Shown in pieces: positions 10,881 to 20,900 of a DNA stretch of 64,000 nt. Position 1 is the stretch's first letter, and each line of letters starts with the position of its first letter. The notes under the pieces are model-generated. The model ran no database searches, was not told the DNA's origin, and saw only the letters and a list, made by a program, of their open reading frames with translations. A program made the position numbers and the translations under genes. Source of the stretch: Polytrichum commune (taxonomy: Eukaryota > Streptophyta > Polytrichopsida > Polytrichales > Polytrichaceae); assembly GCA_950295325.1 (NCBI GenBank), contig OX485807.1:18695666-18759665 (forward strand), given 5' to 3'.

Positions 10881-12395
10881 ATGCCGGAAGCACGGGAAGA
10901 GGATCAGCGGGAACCCATCCCGATTCCGCTGAAAGCCCTCACCCCTGCAATTCCGAGGGAGGATAGAGAGCTGCAGGAGCTCGCGGAGGATCTCAGGGTC
11001 ATGGGTTGTGCGGGATTGCTCTCCAAACCCTGGAATCTCAGAGCGGAAGATACCCTCCGCGAGTTTAAATTTGAGAGGGGAAATCAGTGGCTAGGCACAA
11101 AGAGGAGGGATCCGGAACATTGGACTCCGGATACGTGGAACAGGGTCTACGGGTTTCCCAGGGGAATCACGGAGGGGTGGGCCGGCCGCCGCGACGGCCT
11201 GTTCGCCGGGAAATTCAAAGGGGACGCGGATCCAAAGGACGGGTTTCACCCAGGGAACTGCCGGAATATTAGGGAGCGGAGAGTGCTAGAGTTTCTCCTG
11301 CCCATTCTCAATCCGGACAAGCCGAAGCGGATTAGCCTCACCATGGCTAACACGCTGTTTGGTGCAATGTCCGGAGTCCGGCCGGTGAATTGGGGCCTGA
11401 TCATCCAGGAGATAGTCGGACGGGCCCTCCCCCATATTGGCCGGAAACCCTCCTTCCTCTCCCCCTTCATTTTGCACCTCTACCAGCATTTCGACTGCAT
11501 CACGGCAGAGGAGGAGGACCTGCTCACAATAGCGGCGGATGAGGTCACCTACAAGCTGCTCCCGGAAGCCGGAGACGTCGAGACGGAGACCTCCAGCGAC
11601 CCTATTCTTCCGGAAGCACCTCCCTCGTCACCCGGAAGCCCGCCACCAACCGTCTCGAGGCCACTCTCTCCCCCTCCCCCGCACCAACATCCGGAAGCCG
11701 GACCCAGCCGGGAGACCCCATGGCGAAATGTGGACCTATCCGCTTGGGACTTCCCGGAGAATCCATTCAAGCGGTTCCAGGAGGGGATGGAGGACCTCAA
11801 GACCCAGTACTACCGACTGGAGCACATCGTCAAGGGGGCGAACCATGCTCTGGACGACTGCGGACCCGGAAACATTCTCCGGGAATTGGCAAAGAGGGCG
11901 GACCGGAAGGAGCTGGAGCAGGCCAAGACGGAGAATGCCCACCTCACCGCACAGGTAGCAGCTATGACCCAGGAGCTGAGTCAGAAGAGTGAGGAGATCC
12001 GGAAGTACCATGCGGAGCAGGCAGTGCTCTTCAGCCGAATCCGGGAGCTGGTGGGTCATCCGGTGGAGATCGTGAACAAGGCACATCTCTACGACCGGAT
12101 GATGGAGTCAGGAGAACCGGCTTCCGCCAGGCAGACCCTCCCCATCCTCGTGAAGTATTCACGGACGATGAAGGATCTCCTGGCGGAAATCCAGAGGGTG
12201 GTCCCGCCAAGCGGAACACCGCGGAGAGTGCTCTATCCGGGTCCGCCAGGGTCACCAACCGGAACCCTCTACGAGGTGGTTGGTGAAGTAGCCCTGGTTC
12301 AGAATCCGCCGGCCTCTGCAGGACCCAGCCAGCAAGGAGGCGGCTCTCGGCCTGGTCATTCCGGAGGGGCTCCGGAAAGGGTCCATTCTCCCTAG
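10881..12395 (+). CDS. Gag-like / plant transposon-type protein, 504 aa, C-terminus frameshifted
   Basis: The ATG at 10881 follows a purine-rich leader. The N-terminal 230 residues are globular and include RISLTMANTLFGAMSG and PHIGRKPSFLSPFILHLYQHFDC, which resemble the 'putative plant transposon protein' type of gag-like domain (recognition from memory, moderate confidence). Residues about 240-285 are Pro/Ser-rich, and about 335-395 look like a coiled coil (ELEQAKTENAHLTAQVAAMT). The frame ends at TAG 12393, but a frame shifted by +1 is open from 12400 to 12933 with the same RS/P-rich style. The original product was therefore probably about 680 residues, broken by a frameshift near 12394. 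No protease, reverse transcriptase or integrase is found downstream. Codon use is rich in CCGGA, like the flanking noncoding DNA. Confidence 0.6.
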   Translation: MPEAREEDQREPIPIPLKALTPAIPREDRELQELAEDLRVMGCAGLLSKPWNLRAEDTLREFKFERGNQWLGTKRRDPEHWTPDTWNRVYGFPRGITEGWAGRRDGLFAGKFKGDADPKDGFHPGNCRNIRERRVLEFLLPILNPDKPKRISLTMANTLFGAMSGVRPVNWGLIIQEIVGRALPHIGRKPSFLSPFILHLYQHFDCITAEEEDLLTIAADEVTYKLLPEAGDVETETSSDPILPEAPPSSPGSPPPTVSRPLSPPPPHQHPEAGPSRETPWRNVDLSAWDFPENPFKRFQEGMEDLKTQYYRLEHIVKGANHALDDCGPGNILRELAKRADRKELEQAKTENAHLTAQVAAMTQELSQKSEEIRKYHAEQAVLFSRIRELVGHPVEIVNKAHLYDRMMESGEPASARQTLPILVKYSRTMKDLLAEIQRVVPPSGTPRRVLYPGPPGSPTGTLYEVVGEVALVQNPPASAGPSQQGGGSRPGHSGGAPERVHSP

Positions 12396-12399
12396 GTGA

Positions 12400-12933
12400 G
12401 GCGGAAGAGCACCGGGTCGGTCCGAATCCGGAAGGGGCCAGTCCCCTGTTCCGCGGAACTCGGATAGGTCCCGGACTCCGGATAGGGCGCGGACGCCGAT
12501 CCGGCACCAGACTTCCGATCGGGAGGCCACTCCGAGTAGGGGCAAGGCTCCTATGACCCACGCCTCGCCATCGTCTCCACGGGACTGCCAAGTGGTGAGT
12601 CCATTTCCTCCGCCACACTCGAGAGCGGCCTCCAACAGGGATCCGCGGACGGCTTCACTCTCGGGTGGACGGAATCCGGAGCAGGGCACCGGAAGCAATC
12701 CTTCTCCAGTCCGAAGCATCCGGATGGGGACAGCTTCCGGAACCCCAGGGACCGCTACCCCACGGACCGAGAGGGCAGCGGATTCGGAGGACGAGGTTGC
12801 TCCGTCTCCGAACATGAGGAGGATGCTCACGCGGCTGCAGAAGGCGTCTCCGGCCGGGGGCTCATCCGCCGTCAGCGGATTAGGGAGTCACTCAAAGGAG
12901 GGATCGGCTCCGAAGAAGCACCGGTCTTCTTAA
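12400..12933 (+). pseudogene. Out-of-frame C-terminal continuation of the gag-like ORF
   Basis: This open stretch sits in the +1 frame relative to the preceding ORF, directly after a TGA at 12397, and ends in TAA. It encodes a low-complexity basic Ser/Pro/Arg-rich tail (PRNSDRSRTPDRARTP) finishing with ...KKHRSS. The composition matches the end of the preceding ORF, so I read it as that protein's displaced tail. An alternative is an exon joined by a spliced intron starting at the AG|GTGAGG after 12395, but that donor lies after the stop codon. Confidence 0.5.
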
Positions 12934-14660
12934 TTAGGGGAGTGGCTAGATTAATTAGGCAGAAGGGAGGTAGGCAGGTAGGACTTAGGAGTTTTTGAAG
13001 ACGATTAATAAAATTTTCCTTTGGTAGTGTCAGCGGAAAACCCGGATCTGGATCCGAGAAATCCGGGAGACCGGGGGTAGTTAGGGTTTTCTTGAGCGGC
13101 GGCCGCTTGGGCCGCCGCCCTCAGTTTAGGGATTTTTGAGCCTCTACTTAAGGCTGAATAAGGAGCTTGGGGGGGTGTTCCTTCTCCATTGTTGTATTGT
13201 GGTTACTCCTACCCTAAATAAATGTCTTTGCTTCTCACCCCTTGACTTCTCTTGATTGATGTGTGTGTGAATGACCCGGAGATCGTTAGTGGAAGAGAAA
13301 GGGAGGGCATGAAGGATAGGAGTTCCGGATAGGACATGAGAGAGGAGACCCGGATCAGATCCGGTTACCGCCTTGTAGATCCTCTCTGAGTGTAGTGGGA
13401 GGGAAACCTCACTAATCCGGTAGGTTGGGTAACGTCTAGGTGGGATAGCCGCTGGGAAGATTGGGTGGGATCCGGAAGGAATCCGGACTTACGCCAATCT
13501 GATCTTCTGAAGAGGTCCCACCGTCCTTAGACGGACCTGCCCGGATTAGTGGTACGGATCGCCTAGTTATCTCAGATTGAGTAGAATCCAAGGTAAAGGT
13601 AGCCGGACAGATCCGTCGGACGGAGAAGGAGAGGTCCGGATCAGTAAGGATTCCGATAGGAGGCCACCTCCGGAGTGCAGTAGGAAGAGATCCTCATTGT
13701 TCCAAATGCCTGGGTAACGTCCATGTGAGATAGCCGTCGTTAGGACTGGGCAAGATCCGGAAGGTGCCGGACTTACGCCATCCGACCTTTTGAAGAGGTC
13801 TCACAGTCTTTGGACGGGGTAATCCGGAAAGTGGTACGGGTCACCTACTCATCCCGTCGAGTTAGATCTCCGGTTGGAATCCGGACTCCTCTGGCCACTT
13901 TGGTCCCAAGAAACAATCCAGATCTCTCTGCGTGACCTGCCAGGACGGACCTGATCAATCCGGATTGGTTGTGAGGGAGTTTCCGGATTCTAACCTTATC
14001 AAGGACGTCTTCACCGGAAGAAACCAATTATTCTAGAGGGTAGACGTAAAGGGGTGGGTAAGTATTATAAAGAGGACCTAGAAATAACATCCGGAGAGGT
14101 ACCCTCCGGAAAAAGGCTAAGAATGTCCCCAAAGACCAAATATCCGGAAATTAGGATTTCCGGAAATTTGGCTAAGGAAGAAGAAATAAGCAGGTACGGA
14201 GAGTTTTAGACCTCCTACACTTCACAGAATCCCTGGACGATACTAAGGTCACCCGGAAATATCCGGATTTGGCACAAAAACCCGCCAATCCAGAACTTTT
14301 GGTGTTTGTGGGTTCCCACAGTGCTCTTGAAGGTTGAAGGCTTTTATTAATTTTGTACATATGTTCAACTAATTGGTTGATAGGTTCAACTACTTCGTCG
14401 GTAACCATGAATGGTCAGAGCCCACGACAAGGTGTCCAAAGGCCGTCCCAATACACCTCCAAAATTATGTAGTGTGGTCACGGATTTTTAAGTGTAGTGT
14501 GTAGCCATATGTGCCCAATCCCTCATTCAAATGCTATTTCAATGGATATATATTCATGCAAGCATTCACACATGGTAAAAACAAAATCAATCAACGGACC
14601 TAGTTAGGCCTACTTGAAGAATGTAGGACCAGATTTCGTACCTCCATCCCATATGTAATG
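12934..14660. other. CCGGA-rich noncoding segment
   Basis: No credible coding region is present. AATAAA-type signals occur near 13005 and 13214, so transcripts from 10.9 kb could end there. The words ccgga, tccgg and atccgg recur dozens of times down to about 14300. It contains the 285-bp duplication listed separately. The character changes to ordinary AT-rich DNA after about 14300. Confidence 0.6.
13368..13860. repeat. Imperfect tandem duplication, about 285-bp period
   Basis: 'gggtaacgtc', 'gatagccg', 'gatccggaagg', 'cggacttacgcca', 'tgaagaggtc' and 'gtggtacgg' occur in the same order around 13428-13560 and again around 13713-13840, a shift of about 285 bp. The copies differ at many positions, so the duplication is old. 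Confidence 0.8.
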
Positions 14661-15243
14661 TTTTTGCTAAAAAGATGTATATGTTCATTTGTTGAATTTC
14701 CATGTGCCTTTTGTACACCTCATTCAATCCCTTATTCATGTTGGGTTGGTGATTGATTTGATTTCTCTTTAAAGGTTCGGGTGGACGGGCCGGGTTGAAT
14801 ATACTTTGGAGGTTGCCTAGTTTAGTTGTACTTGAGAGTACCTAAGGTTGTGAGTGACTTTGCATGGTTTGATTTTTGTGTTAAGGTTTAGCCCAAAGGT
14901 TGTGGTCATTGCACCAGATTTTGCATGTGGCATTATAGTCATACTTATGAAGATTGCATCCCCCACTCAAGGCAAGATTCACCCCATTACTCTAGGGCAA
15001 TCCAATCAAATATTAAGCCCATGATGTTTGCCTCCACGTGCACCCTTTTCACATTGGACAACTTCCTATCCCAAATGCTATATAACAAATGGAAGTTCTG
15101 GTTTGGCCTCTCTCGGCCACATTTGACAAAGGTTGCATTCTTGAGTTCAGGTGTGTCTCTCGGCCAAATCTCTGAATTTTTGAATTCTTTTTGTTTAAGT
15201 TTATTTGAATGCCACATTTCAGAATGCTTGCATGCTTGTGTAA
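14661..15243. other. Unassigned segment before the 47-bp array
   Basis: The stretch near 14683-14745 (tgttgaatttccatgtgcctttt) is a diverged copy of the sequence 3' of the methyltransferase-like gene near 10130-10190. The rest is AT-rich with no supported gene. Confidence 0.5.
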
Positions 15244-15960
15244 AGGCCAGATTTCAGAATTCTAGAGTCTTTGTGTTGAGGTTGCATTGTAGGCCAGATT
15301 TCAGCATTCTAGAGTCTTTGTGTTGAGGTTGCATTGTAGGCCAGATTTCAGAATTCTAGAGTCTTTGTCTTGAGGTTGTTTTCTAGGCCACATTTCATAA
15401 TTCTAGACCCTTTGTCTTGAGGTTGCATTTTAGTCCACATTTCAGAATTCTAGAGTCTTTCTCTTGTGGTTGCTTTCTAGGCCACATTTCAGACTTCTAT
15501 ACCCTTTGTCTTGAGGTTGCATTCTAGGCCACATTTCATAATTCTATACCCTTTGTCTTGAGGTTGCATTCTAGGCCACATTTCATAATTCTAGAGTCTT
15601 TGTGTTGAGGTTGCTTTATAGGCCACATTTCAAAATTCTATACCCTTTGTCTTGAGGTTGCATTCTAGGCCAGATTTCAGAATTCTAGAGTCTTTGTGTT
15701 GAGGTTGCATTCTAGGCCACATTTCAGAATTATGTAGTCTTTGAATTGAGGTTGCTTTCTAGGCCACATTTCAGAATTATGTAGTATTTGAATTGAGGTT
15801 GCTTTCTAGGCCACATTTCAGAATTCTAGACCCTTTGTCTTGAGGTTGCATTCTAGGCCACATTTCAGAATTCTAGACCCTCTGTCTTGAGGTTGCATTC
15901 TAGGCCACATTTCAAAATTCTAGAGTATTTGTTTTGAGGTTACATTCTTGGTTAGATTTC
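15244..15960. repeat. 47-bp minisatellite, about 15 copies
   Basis: The unit is roughly 'aggccacatttcagaattct' followed by 'agagtctttgtcttgaggttgcattct'. The word aggcc/agtcc starts at 15244, 15291, 15338, 15385 and 15432, giving an exact 47-bp period that continues to about 15950. Units differ by single-base changes (agagtcttt versus agacccttt, cacattt versus cagattt). Confidence 0.93.
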
Positions 15961-16052
15961 ACAAATCTGGAATGTTTGTTTTTAAGTTTTGATATTGGCC
16001 GACTTTATTTTGTAACTCATCAGGTTGTGGAAGATCGCGCGAATCCCACGTC

Positions 16053-16553
16053 ATGGCGCGTCTTGCATTGTATTTGGACGAAGATGTACAATTGAACGTA
16101 TTGGTCCCAAACTTGTTGGTGGGTGCCGCAAATGTGGATACGGGCCGGGATACGGTATTGGATACCCAACGACGTTTGTCGTTAATCCACGATTTGAGGC
16201 TATGTTGCAAAGCATGGAAAACGATTGTGGACAAAAGTGTGGAGTACAATGCTTTTCGTTTGGCTCAGCATGAATACTCTATGGGTCCCAATGGTGTCCC
16301 GAGGGTGTCTTTGATACGCGAACATAACCTCATACATCAATTTCAAATGAACTTGATGTGGTTCTCACACAGCCGGCATGTGACCTCAAAAATTTCCAGG
16401 AGGATTCTTATATCGGACTTGGGGGATTTGTCATTGCGTTCATTGGCTAAGCTAAGGGATGAATTGGAAAGCTGCTGGTGTGCGGTGGAGATCTATGGCA
16501 TGATCTTTGAATCATTTTATCCATATTGGACATGCCCGGCCGATAGGGTGTAG
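16053..16553 (+). CDS. Unrecognised 166-aa ORF next to the 47-bp array
   Basis: An ATG-initiated frame of 166 codons ends in TAG. The middle (LRLCCKAWKTIVDKSVEYNAFRLAQHEY) vaguely recalls the region after an F-box (L..C..W...V....E..A.RLA), and the C-terminal part is helical with several Leu/Arg runs. No metal-binding, nucleotide-binding or membrane motif is visible. The start could be earlier or spliced, since only one exon is seen. Lack of promoter evidence and the repeat-rich surroundings make a transposon-derived or decayed gene possible. Confidence 0.4.
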   Translation: MARLALYLDEDVQLNVLVPNLLVGAANVDTGRDTVLDTQRRLSLIHDLRLCCKAWKTIVDKSVEYNAFRLAQHEYSMGPNGVPRVSLIREHNLIHQFQMNLMWFSHSRHVTSKISRRILISDLGDLSLRSLAKLRDELESCWCAVEIYGMIFESFYPYWTCPADRV

Positions 16554-17584
16554 ATGAAATTAAAGTAGAGTAACTTGTATATAGTTACTTGAACTGAATA
16601 CACATTTTTGTTCGTCTTGAGGTTGGCACCTAACTTACCTACATTTTGTCGGCCAATAAAATATTTTGTGTATGGTATTTTGATTTCAATTGGTGGCGTC
16701 AGCCCTAATTCAATATGAAACATTTGAAACATATACTACAAGATGTTTGATAACAAATGCAATCTTCCACGCCTATAGGATCCGTTGGTTTCTCGAACAA
16801 TTATGGGTTATTATGTCCACGGGAATGGGGTGCCTTTCTAACAACTTGAATTCAAACTATCTTTATTTCCACGGAAATAGGCACTGCTTCTCCTAAAATT
16901 ACCCAACAAAATCTAAATTTTCCGCTCTCCGCTCTACGCTCACACTACTAAGTTTCCCATTGTTACATCAATGTGACATGATTCCTTATGGAGGTTGCTT
17001 AATCGAAGATTAGATATTTCCAAGACATTATTGTTGGAAATAGATTTTTGGAAGGATTAGAGGAATTTTCTCTTGGATTATTTCCTAATGACAATGTGTT
17101 GCATGATGGGGAGCAAGGGAAAATGGGATCTGTACTAGCCAATAGTGCCTAGTATGTGGTCGGTGATGATTGGAACTAATCTATCCAAGGATGAGGTATT
17201 AGCCTTGGAGGACTTTGGGTTCCAGCTACAACAAAAGAAGGCATTATCAACACAACCCAAACTTTCAACAATTAATACATTAAAAATGGGTGTTAAGAGA
17301 GTAATGCTTTAACATTTTGATGTTAAATGGACTGTAGTTGACATAATTTTAGAAAACATATACTATTTGTATATGTCCTTGAAAAATGTAAATATTGACA
17401 ACATGACAAAATATTTGTTTATTAAACACAAAAAAATTATGAGAGGATTGCGCACAGGGAAGTGAAAGTCAACCAAAGTTATTATTGCTCCAAGGGTAGG
17501 TCGACTTTGATGAAAAAAAATGACTCCCATGTACTCTTCCAGGATCATTTCAAAACATGACAATTTGTGGAAGTTAATTCCTGC
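16554..17584. other. Unassigned AT-rich spacer
   Basis: I see no coding region longer than chance, no terminal repeats and no RNA gene. It lies between the unrecognised ORF and the decayed 3' end of the kinase-NBS-LRR gene, whose 3' UTR may extend into it on the minus strand. Confidence 0.6.
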
Positions 17585-17917
17585 AAAGATTAAAAATTTG
17601 CTTAATCCAAAAGAAAACTCCTCGAATACCTAACATGCTTGCATGACAAATTCAATGATACTCATCAAGCTACCAAATCCTTCATATATCTCCCTCAAAG
17701 ACATGCATCTGGAGATATTCAATTCCTCCAACGCTGATAAGTTGCTTAATCCAAGACGAAACTCTTCCAATGGCTCACATGTCAAGTTTCGTAAGACTAT
17801 TCCCGCCACCAAATCCATCCGGTGTCTCCTTCAAAGACCAGCATGGAGGAAATCTAGTTCCTCCAACAATGAGAGGATACTTAGTCCAAGAGGAAAATTC
17901 TCCAATGCCTCACATGC
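17585..17917 (-). pseudogene. Decayed tail of the LRR array
   Basis: Beyond the stop at 17918-17920, minus-strand sequence still encodes LRR-like text in interrupted frames. Within 17630-17818 it reads CEPLEEFRLGLSNLSALEELNISRC and then SLREIYEGFGSL. Immediately after the stop the frame continues ACEALENFPLGLS before another break. The array therefore once extended at least two further 48-residue units. Transcripts stopping at 17918 would leave this as 3' UTR. Confidence 0.7.
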
Positions 17918-20900
17918 TTACATCACAAGCTTTTTGAGACTTGTCAAGCTACCCAATCCTTCCGGTATCTCCTTCAAAGACCGGCATTTAGAGAAATCCA
18001 ATTCCTCCAACGCAGAGAGGTTGCTTAGCCCAAAAGGAAACTCCTCCAATGCCTCACATGCTTGCATGTGAAGTTTCTTGAGATTAGTCAACCCACCAAA
18101 TCCTTCCGGTACCCTCTTCAAAGATCGGCATTTAGAGAAGTCTAATTCCTCCAACGTAGAGACACTACTTAATCCAAGAGGAAAGTCCTCCAATGCTTCA
18201 CATCCCTGCATGTGAAGTTTCTTGAGACTAGTCAAGCCACCAAATCCTTCCGGTAACCCCTTCAAAGATCGACAATCAGAGAAGTCTAACTCCTCCAACA
18301 TTGAGAGGTTGCTTAGTCCAAGAGGAAACTTTGCCAATGCCTCACATGCTTGCATGATGAGCTTCTTGAGACTCGTCAAGCCACCAAATCCTTCCGGTAT
18401 CTCCTTTAAAGACCCGCAGAAAGAGAAATCTAAAACCTCCAACGTAGAGAGGTTGCTTAGCCCAAAAGGAAACTCCTCCAATGCCTCACATGCTTGCATG
18501 TGAAGTTTCTTGAGACTAGTCAAACCACCAAATCCTTCCGGTACCCTCTTCAAAGATCGGCATTTAGAGAAGTGTAATTCCTCCAACGTAGAGACGTTGC
18601 TTAGTCCAAGAGGAAAGTCCTCCAATGCTTCACATCCCTGCATGTATAGCTCCTTGAGACTCGTCAAGCCACCAAATCCTTCCGGTATCCCCTTCAAAGA
18701 CCGGCATTTAGAGAAGTCTAATTCCTCCAACATTGAGAGGTTGCTTAGTCCAAGAGGAAACTTTGCCAATGCCTCACATGCTTGCATGATGAGCTTCTTG
18801 ATACTCGTCAAGCTACCGAATCCTTCTGGTATCTCCTTTAAAGACCCGCAGAAACAGAAATCTAAAACCTCCAACATAGAGAGGTTGCTTAGCCCAAAAG
18901 GAAACTCCTCCAATGCCTCACATGCTTGCATGTGAAGTTTCTTGAGACTAGTCAAACCACCAAATCCTTCCGGCACCCTCTTCAAAGATCGGCATCCAGA
19001 GAAGTATAATTCCTCCAACGTAGAGACGTTGCTTAGTCCAAGAGGAAAGTCCTCCAATGCTTCACATCCCTCCATGTATAGCTTCTTGAGACTCGTCAAG
19101 CCACCAAATCCTTCCGGTATCCTCTTTAAAAACCGGCAATGAGACAAACTCAATTCTTCCAACGTTGAGAGGTTGCTTAGTCCAAGAGGAAACTCCTCCA
19201 ATGCGTCACATGCCCACATGTCAAGTTTTCTGAGACTTGTCAAGCCACCAAATCCTTCCGGTATCTCCTTTAAACACCCGCATAAAGAGAAATTTAAAAC
19301 CTCCAACGCAAAGAGGTTGCTTAGTCCAAGAGGAAACTTCGCCAATGCCTTACATGCTTGCATGGTGAGCTTCTTGAGACTCGTCAAGCCACCAAAACCT
19401 TCTGGTATCTCTTTTAAAGACCCGCACAAAGAGAAATTTAAAACCTCCAACGCAGAGAGGTTGCTTAGCCCTAAAGGAAACTCCTCCAATACCTCACATG
19501 CTTGCATTTTAAGTTTCTTGAGACTAGTCAAACCACCAAATCCTTCCAATACCCTCTTCAAAGATCGGCATTTAGAGAAGTATAATTCCTCCAACGTAGA
19601 GACGTTGCTTAGTCCAAGAGGAAAGTCCTCCAATGCTTCACATCCCTCCATGTATAGCTTCTTGAGACTCGTCAAGCCACCAAATCCTTCCGGTATCCTC
19701 TTTAAAAACCGGCAACGAGACAAATTCAATTCCTCCAACGCTGAGAGGTTGTTTAATCCACGAGGAAACTCTTCCAATGCCTCACATTCCCACATGTCAA
19801 GTTTTTTGAGACTCGTCAAGCCACCAAATTCTTCGCTTATCTCCTTGAAAGATCGGCATGCAATAAAATTCAATTCTTCCAATGATGAGAGGCTTCTTAG
19901 TCCAAGAGGAAACTCCTCCAATGCCTCACATGCCCACATGTTAAGCTTTTTGAGACTTGTCAAGCCACCAAATCCTTCCGGTATCTCCTTTAAACACCCG
20001 CATAAAGAGAAATCTAAAACCTCCAACGTAGAGAGGTTGTTTAGTCCAAGAGGAAACTTCGCCAATGCCTTACATGCTTGCATGGTGAGCTTCTTGAGAC
20101 TCGTCAAGCCACCAAATCCTTCTGGTATCTCCTTTAAAGACCCGCACATAGAGAAATCTAAAACCTCCAACGCAGAGAGGTTGCTTAGCCCAAAAGGAAA
20201 CTCCTCCAATACCTCACATGCTTGCATGTTAAGTTTCTTGAGACTAGTCAAACCACCAAATCCTTCCGGTATCCTCCTTAAAAACCGGCAAAAAGACAAA
20301 TTCAATTCCTCCAACGCTGAGAGGTTGCTTAGTCCACGAGGAAACTGCTCCAATGCCTTACATCCCCACATGTCAAGTTTCCTAAGACTCGTCAAGCCAC
20401 CAAATCCTTCGCGTATCTCCTTCAAAGACCAACATATAGAGAAATCTAATTCCTCCAACGCTGAGAGGTTGCTTATTCCAAGAGGTAACTCCTCGAATGC
20501 CTCACATCCTTGCATGATGAGCTTTTTGAGACTTGTCAAGGCACCAAAGCCTTCCGGTATCGCCTTCAAAGACCGCCAATAACAGAGATCCAATTCCTCC
20601 AACGATGAGAGGTTGATTAGTCCAAGAGGAAACTCCTCCAATGCCTCACATCCCAACATGACAAGTTTCTTGAGACTCGTCAAGCCACCAAATCCTTCCG
20701 GTATCGCCTTCAAAGACAGGCAATTAGAGAAATCCAATTCCTCCAACGATGAGAGGTTGATTAGTCCAAGAGGAAACTCCTCCAATGCCTCACATCCCAA
20801 CATGACAAGTTTCTTGAGACTCGTCAAGCCACCAAATCCTTCCGGTATCGCCTTCAAAGACAGGCAATTAGAGAAATCCAATTCCTCCAACGCTGAGAGG

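Noticed and set aside
15244..15960. Possible CRISPR array because of regular short repeats
   Set aside because: The units are contiguous 47-bp copies without unique spacers, and the genome is eukaryotic; it is a minisatellite.
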